From assembly GCA_934454435.1 (NCBI GenBank), contig CAKSGA010000039.1, positions 1 through 20,485 of the forward strand: a DNA stretch of 20,485 nt, read 5' to 3'. Origin of the DNA: an uncultured Oscillospiraceae bacterium. GTDB taxonomy: Bacteria > Bacillota > Clostridia > Oscillospirales > Ruminococcaceae. The first letter of the stretch is position 1, and each line of letters begins with the position of its first letter. The translations under genes and the position numbers were made by a program. The notes beneath the pieces were generated by a model that made no database searches, was not told where the DNA came from, and saw nothing but the letters and a program-made list of their open reading frames with translations. This document shows positions 1-6,691 of this stretch, in pieces.

Positions 1-76
1 CCCAGGGAAACCCTGGGCAAAAAACTGATTACAAAAGCCTGCTTCGCAGGCAAAATTGACTTTTTCGACAAGCTGA
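1..76 (+). repeat. Right end of a palindromic intergenic repeat (copy 1, cut by window edge)
   Basis: These 76 bases are identical by eye to 4005-4080. They contain the hairpins CCCAGGG-AAA-CCCTGGG and GCCTGC-TTC-GCAGGC and end with TTTTTCGACAAGCTGA. A new hairpin (77-105) starts immediately after. The left part of the element lies outside the window. Identity with the second copy stops exactly at the hairpin, which places the element end at about base 76. Confidence 0.85.
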
Positions 77-105
77 ATGGACTGCTGTATTATACGGCAG
101 TCCAT
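77..105 (-). terminator. Hairpin downstream of the GH59 gene, without a T tract
   Basis: ATGGACTGC pairs with GCAGTCCAT around an AT-rich loop, 20 bases past the stop of the minus-strand glycosidase. In the minus direction no T run follows; the repeat element comes next. By analogy with 3815-4100, the T run was probably separated from this stem when the element inserted. As a terminator it is therefore probable but incomplete in this window. Confidence 0.5.
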
Positions 106-124
106 TTTGCGTGTTCTCTTTATT

Positions 125-2854
125 TTACTTTTTCTTTTTCTTGCTTACCGCAGCGCCGATTCCAATGCCTGCGGCTGCGAGAACTGCTGCGCCTATGCCT
201 ATCGCTGCGCCGACCGGGAAGCCTGCGTCAGACGAAGAGCCGGAGTCCGTGGAGTTTCCGCCGGGCTGCTCAGAAGTGCCGGGGACCTCACTTGTAGATG
301 CTTCGCTGGTGGGCTTGATGTCTGCCTGGTCGGCAGTGTGGTCGGGCTGCTTTGCGGTGTAGACCGTTCCGCCGGTGATCTCTGCGCTGTCAACGTTATA
401 ATTGCCGTCAACCACAGTCACAGAGAGAGTGTGTGCACCGTCCTCAAGGCCGTTCACGAAGAAGTTCGCCTTGCGGACGCTGTTCTTGCTGAAGGTGTGC
501 TCCTGTGCGTCACCGCCGTCAATGGACCAGCTTATGGTCGCACCGTTTCCGCCGCCGGTGAGTGCAATGCCAGTTCCGGTGAAGTCAACAGTGAACGAAG
601 CGCCGGCCTTGCCGCTGGAAAGAGTGCGCTTGTAGTTCTTGTAGCTGGACATGGTTTCGTGATCCCACTCGCCGGAGTAGCTGAACGCAAGAGCGGTGTT
701 GTCCATGCGTGTGACATAGGTGCTTCCGCCTTCTGCGGGAGCTATCACAAGGTCATCAAAGGAATTATTGTTGAATGAGGAGTAGAACGCAGCCCTGCCT
801 GCGCCGAGCACTGTGCCGTCTGCGGTGTACTCGCAGAGAAGCTCGTCATTAGCCCAGCATCGTACCACATTCCCGACTGCTTCGATCCTGAGCGTAACGG
901 GTGCGGAGGTGTCAGCTGAGGTCATACCGCTCTGGAGAACATTGCTGTTTTCCCACAGGCTCCAGCTTCCGCTTTCGGTGAGCTTTACCCAGTAGCCGCT
1001 TGCTCCGGCGTTGCCCTGGGTGTAGCGGAGCCCCACGCCGGCGTAGTTGTTATCCTTGTCGTCAGAGGGAGCGAATTCCACCTTGGCAGAAACACTGTAG
1101 TCGTACCAGCGGTCATCGCCGAAATTGGTGGTCGGGTCGGGAGTCCAGCCCCATTCCTTTGCCTTGAGCTCAGGGGTGATCTGCTGAACTACCTTGCCGT
1201 TGTTTACCTCAAATGCGCCGCCCTCGTCAGTGGTGTATCTCGGGGCGTTTCCACGGGAGGAGAGGAAGTCCTCGGGATAGTCGGCGTATTCGTAGTCGTC
1301 AGTGTAGGGGAGCTCAAGAATGGTGCGCTGCTCCGGTGTGCTCTGGTGATACTCCGCCGGGGTGAGCTCCACAGTGGAGGCGGTGATTATCGAGTAGGGC
1401 TTGACGGTCACGGAATATGTGTAGGTCCCGCCGTTTTCCTCCGGGGTTATCTCGCCGATGTTCTTGAAGTAGTTCTCGTCATAAGAACCTCCATCGGGTC
1501 CCCGGGTCTCCCAGAGGTTGATCTTCTTGCCGGCTGCGTCAAGGTCAGATACGGTGAAATCGTAGGTTATGGGCTCTGCGGTGGTGTTGGTTATTACAGT
1601 GGTGTAGTCGGACTTATCCGGGCTGCACAGTGTGATGTAGCTGTATTTTGCGTCAACTATCGCATGACCGTCACCGCCGGGAACGCCGTCCGCATAGCAG
1701 GCGTCGTCAATGAAGTTCCAGCCCTTGTCGATGAACTGTGTGAACTGGAGCATAACGTAGAAACCGCTGTCCAGTGTGTAGTAACCGCTCCAGGGGTCGC
1801 AGGCGTTGATGAACTGCTTCTGGCAGTAGCACACGCCGTCATAGTATGCAGCGACCACCGGCTGGAACTGGCACAGGGTCATGCCGCCCTGGGGGTACAT
1901 TGAGATGTAGCGGTTTGCGATGTCCAGTGCGCCGTTTATTCCGGTAAGACCGGAGTTGCCCTCGTCAAATCTCCAGGTGCCCTCTGAATAAGCCATCGGG
2001 GAGCTTCCCTCGCTGAACCAGAGCTCCTTGCCGTATTCCCGGGCAAGGGTCTGGGCGGGTTCGTTGGAGCTGCTGGTGTAGTGGCTTCCCAGAATGTCGA
2101 TGTTGTCCGCAAGGCTGGTGTCGCCGTCCTTGATTTGCTTGAGCATTTCAGAAGCAGACTGCCAGGTGCAGACCTCCTCGCCGGCTACTATCTGTATCTT
2201 GGAGTAGTCGTAGGGGCAGTCCGTTTCGGACTTCAGGTGCTGGGAGAGGTACTTTATCCAGTCGTTGTCACGTCCACGCTCGTTCTGGGTCGCAGAAACA
2301 TAGTCGAACTTGATACCATAGGTGGCATATGCAGCGTCAAGGGTCTCCTTGTACCACTTGTAGCGGGCTGCGTAGACATCCCCGGAGCTGCTTATCCACA
2401 GCGGCTCGCTCCACCACAGCATGTCAAGGGTGAGGTCGGGGTTGATGGACTTTGCGTCTGCGGCAATCTGGTAGCCGGCGCCACGGGTGACGTCCGCAGT
2501 TTCGTCCTCGGTGCGCTTTACAGAGGGCTCGGTACCGGAGGAAGAATTTACATCGGAGCCCATTTCGAGCTTCAGATGAGCGATCTCCAGACCCTGTTTG
2601 CCGAACATGTAGTTCATGATCTCCCAGTATGCCTCGGGATTTTCAGATTTGTAGTCCAGGAGCAGACGTGAGGAATTGTTACCGCTGACCATTCCCACGC
2701 CACGGTATAGCATGTTTTCCAGCGTGTTTGCGCTGTTTCCGCTGATGCTGATATTCATGGGCTGAGCCTCCTGTTCTGCGTATGCGGGCAGAATTACTGA
2801 ATTAGCCGCAGCCGCTGCACATACCGCAGCCGCCGCTATCTTTTTGAGTTTCAT
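125..2854 (-). CDS. Secreted, membrane-anchored GH59 glycosidase (galactocerebrosidase-like)
   Basis: A 909-residue exported enzyme predicted to cleave beta-galactosides. A signal peptide (about 1-26, MKLKK then an Ala-rich core ending AYA) precedes a GH59 catalytic domain. The domain has the family block around residues 51-110 (GVGMVSG, SRLLL, GTEP), the acid/base in TQNERG (Glu192) and the nucleophile in WFSEGSS (Glu282), plus DPWSGYY. Two beta-sandwich, carbohydrate-binding-like regions follow, then a Ser/Thr/Pro-rich linker, one hydrophobic helix and five terminal lysines. No LPXTG is seen, so the protein should stay anchored in the membrane by its C-terminus. The start at 2854 is chosen because GAAAGGAGC lies just upstream; an in-frame ATG 90 bases further upstream would extend into the promoter. 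It has its own promoter and lies behind an AraC gene. Family assignment is firm; the natural substrate is unknown. Confidence 0.88.
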   Translation of the reverse strand: MKLKKIAAAAVCAAAAANSVILPAYAEQEAQPMNISISGNSANTLENMLYRGVGMVSGNNSSRLLLDYKSENPEAYWEIMNYMFGKQGLEIAHLKLEMGSDVNSSSGTEPSVKRTEDETADVTRGAGYQIAADAKSINPDLTLDMLWWSEPLWISSSGDVYAARYKWYKETLDAAYATYGIKFDYVSATQNERGRDNDWIKYLSQHLKSETDCPYDYSKIQIVAGEEVCTWQSASEMLKQIKDGDTSLADNIDILGSHYTSSSNEPAQTLAREYGKELWFSEGSSPMAYSEGTWRFDEGNSGLTGINGALDIANRYISMYPQGGMTLCQFQPVVAAYYDGVCYCQKQFINACDPWSGYYTLDSGFYVMLQFTQFIDKGWNFIDDACYADGVPGGDGHAIVDAKYSYITLCSPDKSDYTTVITNTTAEPITYDFTVSDLDAAGKKINLWETRGPDGGSYDENYFKNIGEITPEENGGTYTYSVTVKPYSIITASTVELTPAEYHQSTPEQRTILELPYTDDYEYADYPEDFLSSRGNAPRYTTDEGGAFEVNNGKVVQQITPELKAKEWGWTPDPTTNFGDDRWYDYSVSAKVEFAPSDDKDNNYAGVGLRYTQGNAGASGYWVKLTESGSWSLWENSNVLQSGMTSADTSAPVTLRIEAVGNVVRCWANDELLCEYTADGTVLGAGRAAFYSSFNNNSFDDLVIAPAEGGSTYVTRMDNTALAFSYSGEWDHETMSSYKNYKRTLSSGKAGASFTVDFTGTGIALTGGGNGATISWSIDGGDAQEHTFSKNSVRKANFFVNGLEDGAHTLSVTVVDGNYNVDSAEITGGTVYTAKQPDHTADQADIKPTSEASTSEVPGTSEQPGGNSTDSGSSSDAGFPVGAAIGIGAAVLAAAGIGIGAAVSKKKKK

Positions 2855-2890
2855 TGAAACGCTCCTTTCAGGTACGCTTGTTATATTTAC

Positions 2891-2919
2891 AGTATAGCGC
2901 ACCTGAAAGTGTTTTTCAA
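2891..2919 (-). promoter_or_regulatory. Promoter of the GH59 gene
   Basis: On the minus strand TTGAAA (2914-2919) and TATACT (2891-2896) are separated by 17 bases, about 37 bases upstream of the start codon. A perfect 12-bp palindrome, TCAAATATTTGA (2922-2933), lies just upstream of the -35 box and could be a regulator site. Confidence 0.7.
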
Positions 2920-2954
2920 TCTCAAATATTTGACGCACTATCAAAATATGAACA

Positions 2955-3764
2955 TCACAGTCTTGGCGAAAGCGTCCGCCAGACAGAGGGCGAAACGCCC
3001 TCGTACCTCCGGAATACCGTACCGAAGTAGGTCGGAGTGCTGTAACCCACCATCGCTGCGATCTCTGTTACAGGGACGTCCGTGGAGCTCAGCAGGCGCT
3101 TCGCTTCTGCGACCCGGCGAAGGGCGAGGTACTCCATCGGGCGCATTCCGCACTTCTGCCGGAACACCCTGCAAAAGTGCTGCATGGAAACTCCGCAGAG
3201 CTCTGCAAGCTCTTCCAGCGTGATGTCCCGGCTGAAGTTTTCGTCCATGAACCGCACCGCCGGATCTGTCAGGCTGACATCGCTGCGTGCCCCGGAAAAC
3301 AACTGGGAACGCACTTCCAGAAGATATTCGTACACCAGCACGGAGCAGCGTTCGCCGCCGGAAAGAGGGTCGGCGGCTGCGGACAATATCCTGCTGAATA
3401 TCTGTTCGCAGGCGGAAAGGTCAGCAGCGCTGCGTTCATGCCATGCGCCGAACCCCATTTCCGTCAGCAGCTCCCGCAGGTGAGCGCCCCGGAACACGAC
3501 CCATGCGGTCTGCCACTCGCTGCTTTCCGGGAAGTATTCGTGTGGGACTCCCGGGGTAAGAAAGAACAGGCTGCCCGGGGTCTGGGGGAGTTCCCTGCCG
3601 TCCACCCGTAGCACTCCGCTGCCGCTTTTCGTGAACAATATCTGGCAGGACACCAGACCCTCCGGCCGGACCACGTGGTACTCAGGGTCAGAGATACCCG
3701 CACCGGACAGGTAGAACGGCAGATGGGTCTGCGCCGCAAGCACAGGATATATGCTGTTGTACAT
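2955..3764 (-). CDS. AraC-family transcriptional regulator
   Basis: A 269-residue regulator. The N-terminal half looks like the cupin-type sensor of AraC proteins (GSGVLRVDGRE, then FFLTPGVPHEYFPE). The last 100 residues hold two helix-turn-helix units: ITLEELAELCGVSMQHFCRVFRQ, and VTEIAAMVGYSTPTYFGTVFRRYEGVSPS, which is the usual AraC signature. The ATG at 3764 has GAGGTGAT upstream and is preferred to an in-frame TTG at 3782 that overlaps the promoter. The GH59 gene follows in the same direction after 100 bases that contain a separate promoter. The likely role is sugar-responsive control of that gene; this is inferred from position, and the ligand is unknown. Confidence 0.9.
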   Translation of the reverse strand: MYNSIYPVLAAQTHLPFYLSGAGISDPEYHVVRPEGLVSCQILFTKSGSGVLRVDGRELPQTPGSLFFLTPGVPHEYFPESSEWQTAWVVFRGAHLRELLTEMGFGAWHERSAADLSACEQIFSRILSAAADPLSGGERCSVLVYEYLLEVRSQLFSGARSDVSLTDPAVRFMDENFSRDITLEELAELCGVSMQHFCRVFRQKCGMRPMEYLALRRVAEAKRLLSSTDVPVTEIAAMVGYSTPTYFGTVFRRYEGVSPSVWRTLSPRL

Positions 3765-3783
3765 TAGTATCACCTCTGTCAAT

Positions 3784-3813
3784 ATTTTAGCATAAACCTG
3801 TGTGAAAAGTCAA
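3784..3813 (-). promoter_or_regulatory. Promoter of the AraC gene
   Basis: On the minus strand TTGACT (3808-3813) and TAAAAT (3784-3789) are spaced by 18 bases. The -35 box abuts the T tract of the preceding terminator (3815-3840). The leader would be only about 10-15 bases long, with the ribosome site almost at the 5' end. Confidence 0.65.
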
Positions 3814-3814
3814 G

Positions 3815-3840
3815 AAAAAACCCCGGCAGGATATGCCGGG
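3815..3840 (-). terminator. Terminator with intact T tract (left copy of the duplicated stem)
   Basis: In the minus direction CCCGGCA-TATCC-TGCCGGG is followed by TTTTTT, a textbook intrinsic terminator, here acting between the XRE gene and the AraC gene. Its 20-bp stem-loop recurs perfectly at 4081-4100 on the far side of the repeat element; that second copy lacks a T tract. Confidence 0.8.
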
Positions 3841-4080
3841 ATGAGACCGTCGAAAAATCCCCGTTGGGGCTTTTCCGCCGAACCAATCCACTGGCATGAC
3901 AAGTCATGCCTTACGCATTTTGCTATAGCAAAATGCGCACTGCCCGCACTCATTGTCGGCATAGCCGACAATTCGCACAGTTGTGCGGATAGAAGTGTTT
4001 TTTGCCCAGGGAAACCCTGGGCAAAAAACTGATTACAAAAGCCTGCTTCGCAGGCAAAATTGACTTTTTCGACAAGCTGA
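3841..4080 (+). repeat. Palindrome-packed intergenic element flanked by a 20-bp direct repeat (copy 2)
   Basis: This 240-bp non-coding stretch sits between CCCCGGCAGGATATGCCGGG at 3821-3840 and the same 20 bases at 4081-4100, as a target-site duplication would. Its ends are imperfectly inverted: GTCGAAAAA at the left, TTTTTCGAC near the right. Inside are six successive palindromes: 3893-3910 (8-bp arms), 3914-3937 (perfect 24 bp), 3952-3972 (9-bp arms), 3974-3987 (6-bp arms), 3998-4028 (14-bp arms, U6 against A6) and 4041-4055 (6-bp arms). The last 76 bases match positions 1-76. Open frames across it are on both strands and resemble nothing known. Together with its flanks it accounts for the 361-base gap between the AraC and XRE genes. 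Confidence 0.8.
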
Positions 4081-4125
4081 CCCCGGCAGGATATGCCGGG
4101 CTCGTGTATGTAAAACAATTCTATG

Positions 4126-4887
4126 TCAGACCTCGATATGCAGGTTTTCAGCGAACGCAGAGAACAGCTCCACCAGGGCTTTCGGGGTGCCGGGGCAGTG
4201 CTCTGTGATGAGCTCAAGTGCCTGTTCTCCGGGAATGGCTTCACGTATCTCCGCAAGACCCTGTACATTGTCGCCGATAGCTACCTTTGCGTGGGCGAGC
4301 CCGCCGGCGGCTATTTCAGAGGCTATCGCAGCCCCGCCGATGGAGTACGCTCCGACCGCAAGTCCACCCATGGCGAAGAAACCGAAAGCAGCTCCGCCGA
4401 GTGCCACTGCTCCCGCAGACACTGCGCCGAATGCCAGCATCCCCGCCGCAAGCGAGCCGAACGCCAGCAGACCAGCGCTGAGAAGTCCGAGCGAGAGCAC
4501 TCCTACCGAGAGAAATCCCAGTGAAACGACCCCGACAGCCTTGTTTCCGATCGCAATGATACCCCTGGCGGTCCTCCTGCCAAAACCGATGTTCACGTGC
4601 ACCAGCGGAACGCCGTGAAATGTCCGGCTGCTTTTGTACTCATATGAGAAAGTGCCTGGTTCCTTGTTTTCCTGAAATTCGCCGGGCTGCGATGTTCCTT
4701 TAATGAGCTCGTCTGTGGAAACATCAAACAGGTCGCTTATCGCTGCGAGCTTTTCCATTTCCGGGGTCGTCTGACCGAGCTCCCACTTTGAGATGGTCTG
4801 GCGGGTCACACCGAGCTTTTCGCCGAGCTGCTCCTGGGACATGCCGTGGGCACGCCGCAGCTCCATAAGTTTCTGAGAAAAATTCAT
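4126..4887 (-). CDS. XRE-family HTH regulator fused to a glycine-centred pentapeptide repeat
   Basis: A 253-residue protein. Residues 1-64 are a clear XRE/Cro helix-turn-helix (MSQEQLGEKLGVTRQTISKWELGQTTP). After a linker, residues 107-189 form sixteen consecutive pentads [A/S]-x-G-x-x, with Gly at every fifth position from 109 to 184 and mostly hydrophobic residues elsewhere. This resembles the period of pentapeptide-repeat beta-helices, with Gly in the central place instead of Leu/Phe; a membrane-inserted structure is the alternative. A short helical tail ends the protein. The start at 4887 has AGAGGT at good spacing. The gene is divergent from the first terD gene, so control of that gene or of itself is plausible but not shown. 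Confidence 0.85.
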   Translation of the reverse strand: MNFSQKLMELRRAHGMSQEQLGEKLGVTRQTISKWELGQTTPEMEKLAAISDLFDVSTDELIKGTSQPGEFQENKEPGTFSYEYKSSRTFHGVPLVHVNIGFGRRTARGIIAIGNKAVGVVSLGFLSVGVLSLGLLSAGLLAFGSLAAGMLAFGAVSAGAVALGGAAFGFFAMGGLAVGAYSIGGAAIASEIAAGGLAHAKVAIGDNVQGLAEIREAIPGEQALELITEHCPGTPKALVELFSAFAENLHIEV

Positions 4888-4923
4888 AATAATTACCTCT
4901 TTTCTGGTTAAGTATGTAACATA

Positions 4924-4952
4924 ATTTTACCACAGCTTCGCCCGAATGTCTA
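4924..4952 (-). promoter_or_regulatory. Promoter of the XRE regulator gene
   Basis: On the minus strand TAGACA (4947-4952) and TAAAAT (4924-4929) have 17-base spacing. It lies in the 258-bp divergent region shared with terD1, whose promoter is about 110 bases away. A 7-bp inverted pair (GTTAAGT at 4907-4913, ACTTAAC at 4982-4988) brackets it, which may be chance. Confidence 0.6.
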
Positions 4953-5060
4953 CCAATTTCGGCTGGAAATCTGTCAACAGAACTTAACATCGGCTCTGTT
5001 ATGCGGTTTGACTGGCGTGGAACTTTCTGGTGAAATTTTACCCGCCACAGGAAAATACAC

Positions 5061-5089
5061 TTGATTTTTATTGAAATATGTGGTATATT
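5061..5089 (+). promoter_or_regulatory. Promoter of the first terD gene
   Basis: TTGATT (5061-5066) and TATATT (5084-5089) are separated by 17 bases, giving a leader of about 50 bases before the start codon at 5146. The upstream flank is AT-rich. Confidence 0.65.
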
Positions 5090-5145
5090 ATAGTTAGCGG
5101 GAATTCATATTAATAGGATCATGACAATTTTCACGGAGGTAAAAA

Positions 5146-5739
5146 ATGTCCGTTAATCTTCAGAAAGGTCAGAAGGTAGACCTTACCAAAGGCAATACAG
5201 GCTTAAAGACAATACTTGTCGGACTTGGCTGGGACGAGGCTCCCAGGAAGTTCTCACTTTTCTCAAAGCACCAGGACATCGACTGTGACGCTTCCGCACT
5301 GCTGATAAGCGCACAGACGGGCAAGCTCAACGGCCCTATCGACGTTGTATATTTCGGCAACCTGACCCACCAGACCGGCGCAGTCCACCACATGGGCGAC
5401 AATCTGACCGGAGCAGGCGACGGCGATGATGAGCAGATACTGGTGGAGCTCCCAAAGCTCGGCAGTGCCTATTCAAAGATCGTTTTTACTGTAAACATCT
5501 ACCAGGCCATGCAGCGCAAGCAGCATTTCGGCATGATAAAGAATGCGTTCATAAGACTGGTCGATGCAGACAAGGGCATAGAGCTGTGCAAGTATAATCT
5601 CTCTGAAAACTATGACGGAAAGACTGCAATGATCTTCGGTGAGATCTATCTGTACAACGGAGAGTGGAAATTCAATGCTATCGGCGAGCCTACTAATGAC
5701 AACAGCATTTCAGAGCTTGCCGCAAGATATCAGCGCTGA
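5146..5739 (+). CDS. TerD-family calcium-binding stress protein (TerD1)
   Basis: A 197-residue single-domain TerD protein. It opens with the family start MSVNLQKGQKVDL and keeps GLGWD and both acidic loops that bind calcium in this family: DIDCDAS (44-50) and GDNLTGAGDGDDE (84-96). The conserved C-terminal GEIYLYNGEWKFNAIGE block is also present. The ATG at 5146 follows GGAGG at 5135-5139. It is transcribed divergently from the XRE regulator and followed 19 bases later by a tiny membrane-protein gene with its own strong ribosome site. TerD proteins act in the cytoplasm or at the inner membrane face in tellurite and envelope stress responses; the exact biochemical action is not settled. It is separated from the main Ter cluster by ybaK. 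Confidence 0.93.
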   Translation: MSVNLQKGQKVDLTKGNTGLKTILVGLGWDEAPRKFSLFSKHQDIDCDASALLISAQTGKLNGPIDVVYFGNLTHQTGAVHHMGDNLTGAGDGDDEQILVELPKLGSAYSKIVFTVNIYQAMQRKQHFGMIKNAFIRLVDADKGIELCKYNLSENYDGKTAMIFGEIYLYNGEWKFNAIGEPTNDNSISELAARYQR

Positions 5740-5758
5740 TTTTAAGGAGGAATTCATT

Positions 5759-5893
5759 ATGACAAAGAAGCTCGTAGTAATTGCAGGTATCGTTGGACTG
5801 GCAGCTATCGCAGCCGCTGGCGTGGCTTTCTTCCTCACAAGGAACAAGGCTATAAGTGAGTGCCTGGAAGCAGACGAAGACGACGAGATCTGA
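5759..5893 (+). CDS. 44-residue single-pass membrane protein
   Basis: A very small gene with an excellent ribosome site (AAGGAGG, 5744-5750) eight bases before its ATG. The product has MTKK, a hydrophobic helix at about 5-26 (VVIAGIVGLAAIAAAGVAFF), a basic TRNK, and a strongly acidic end (EADEDDEI). I do not recognise a family. Immediate coupling to terD1 suggests a membrane partner or anchor for the TerD protein, but that is inference. An in-frame ATG at 5639 lies inside terD1 and has no comparable ribosome site, so it is not used. Confidence 0.7.
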   Translation: MTKKLVVIAGIVGLAAIAAAGVAFFLTRNKAISECLEADEDDEI

Positions 5894-5906
5894 GAACACA
5901 GGGCTG

Positions 5907-6030
5907 TCGATAAAGGCACATCTGCGTCGTCACTCCCCACTGCGACAGGCACAAAGCCTAGTTGCAGTGGGGGTTCCTAGCATCTGCACCTTTCTCGGCA
6001 GCCTGGGATAGATACTTTTTCAACAAGCTG
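5907..6030 (+). repeat. Structured intergenic repeat (copy 3)
   Basis: Non-coding sequence downstream of the small membrane protein gene. It starts near CGATAAAGGCA, carries a 9-bp stem CCCCACTGC/GCAGTGGGG (5935-5943 with 5964-5972) capped by an apex containing AGGC-ACAAA-GCCT, then GGGATAG, and ends CTTTTTCAACAAGCTGA. The same order of elements with a different stem occurs at 18810-18935. A 9-base near-repeat, ACAGGGCTG (5898-5906) and ACAGGGTTG (6031-6039), flanks it, possibly an eroded target duplication. Confidence 0.65.
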
Positions 6031-6053
6031 ACAGGGTTGTTAAGCAGCCCTGT
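6031..6053 (+). terminator. Hairpin after terD1 and the small membrane gene
   Basis: ACAGGGTTG pairs with CAGCCCTGT around TTAAG, giving a 9-bp stem. It is followed by the T-rich but interrupted GCTTATTTATATAATTTT. Probably a weak terminator; it directly follows the right end of repeat copy 3. Confidence 0.5.
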
Positions 6054-6095
6054 GCTTATTTATATAATTTTATATAATAAGGTAGGACAAAAGTC

Positions 6096-6581
6096 ATGGC
6101 AAAGGAAAAAGAGATCAAGACCAACGCAATGCGAATGCTGGATAAGCTGAAGCTGCCGTACAAGGTCCACACGTATGAGTGCGAAGAGTTCATAGACGGC
6201 GTTCACATCGCCGAACTCCTCGGCGAGGACTGCGACAGCTGCCTCAAGACCCTTGTGACCAGGGGCAAGAGCGGAAACTATTACGTGTTCGCTCTCCCCG
6301 TGGATAAGGAGCTCGACATGAAGAAGTGCGCCAGGGCGGTCGGAGAGAAGTCACTGGAGATGGTGCATGTCAAGGATATCAACGCAGTCACCGGCTACAT
6401 ACGTGGCGGCTGTACTCCCATCGGCATGAAGAAGCAGTACAAGACAGTCATTCACAAGACTGCGCTGGATTTTGAACGCATAATCGTAAGCGGCGGAAAG
6501 CTCGGCACCCAGCTGGAGCTCACGCCCCAGGATCTTGCAAAGGCATGTCAGGCAGTCTTTGAGGATATCATCGCTGAATAA
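6096..6581 (+). CDS. ybaK: Cys-tRNA(Pro)/aminoacyl-tRNA deacylase, YbaK/EbsC family
   Basis: A 161-residue stand-alone tRNA editing protein. YbaK-type enzymes hydrolyse mischarged Cys-tRNA(Pro) in the cytoplasm. It shows the family pattern: an N-terminal helix followed by YKVHTYE, the conserved lysine in CLKTLV (Lys51), YYVFALPVDKELDMKK, the GGCTPIGMKK glycine loop (family GG.xP.G), and a C-terminal SGGKLGTQLELTPQDL stretch. The length matches the family. The ATG at 6096 has AAGGTAGG upstream. It lies between the first terD gene and the main Ter operon and ends at its own terminator, so it is probably an unrelated, independently transcribed gene. Confidence 0.92.
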   Translation: MAKEKEIKTNAMRMLDKLKLPYKVHTYECEEFIDGVHIAELLGEDCDSCLKTLVTRGKSGNYYVFALPVDKELDMKKCARAVGEKSLEMVHVKDINAVTGYIRGGCTPIGMKKQYKTVIHKTALDFERIIVSGGKLGTQLELTPQDLAKACQAVFEDIIAE

Positions 6582-6590
6582 CGTATCAGG

Positions 6591-6621
6591 CAGCCCTCCG
6601 GAGAAACCGGGGGCTGTTTTT
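6591..6621 (+). terminator. Intrinsic terminator of ybaK
   Basis: CAGCCC(T)CCGG pairs with CCGGGGGCTG around AGAAA with one bulged base, and TTTTT follows directly. It starts 10 bases after the ybaK stop. Confidence 0.88.
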
Positions 6622-6691
6622 GTATCCGACCACGGTTGAAAAACAGCATTTTCAGACGGGTGTCCATTAGTTAAATGTTTCAAAATATCTA

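Noticed and set aside
77..778. Plus-strand 233-codon frame opposite the GH59 gene
   Set aside because: It lies antisense to the anchor and binding domains of a well-supported gene and resembles no protein family.
3998..4028. 14-bp-arm hairpin considered as a bidirectional terminator
   Set aside because: The T run lies on the 5' side and the A run on the 3' side on both strands, so they pair within the stem and no U tract follows the hairpin.
3893..4055. Row of palindromes considered as a CRISPR array
   Set aside because: The palindromes differ from each other in sequence and length; there is no constant repeat with spacers.
3810..4268. Minus-strand open frame over the palindromic element
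   Set aside because: It runs across hairpins and into the XRE gene in another frame; peptides such as SCQWIG come from palindromes and there is no ribosome site.
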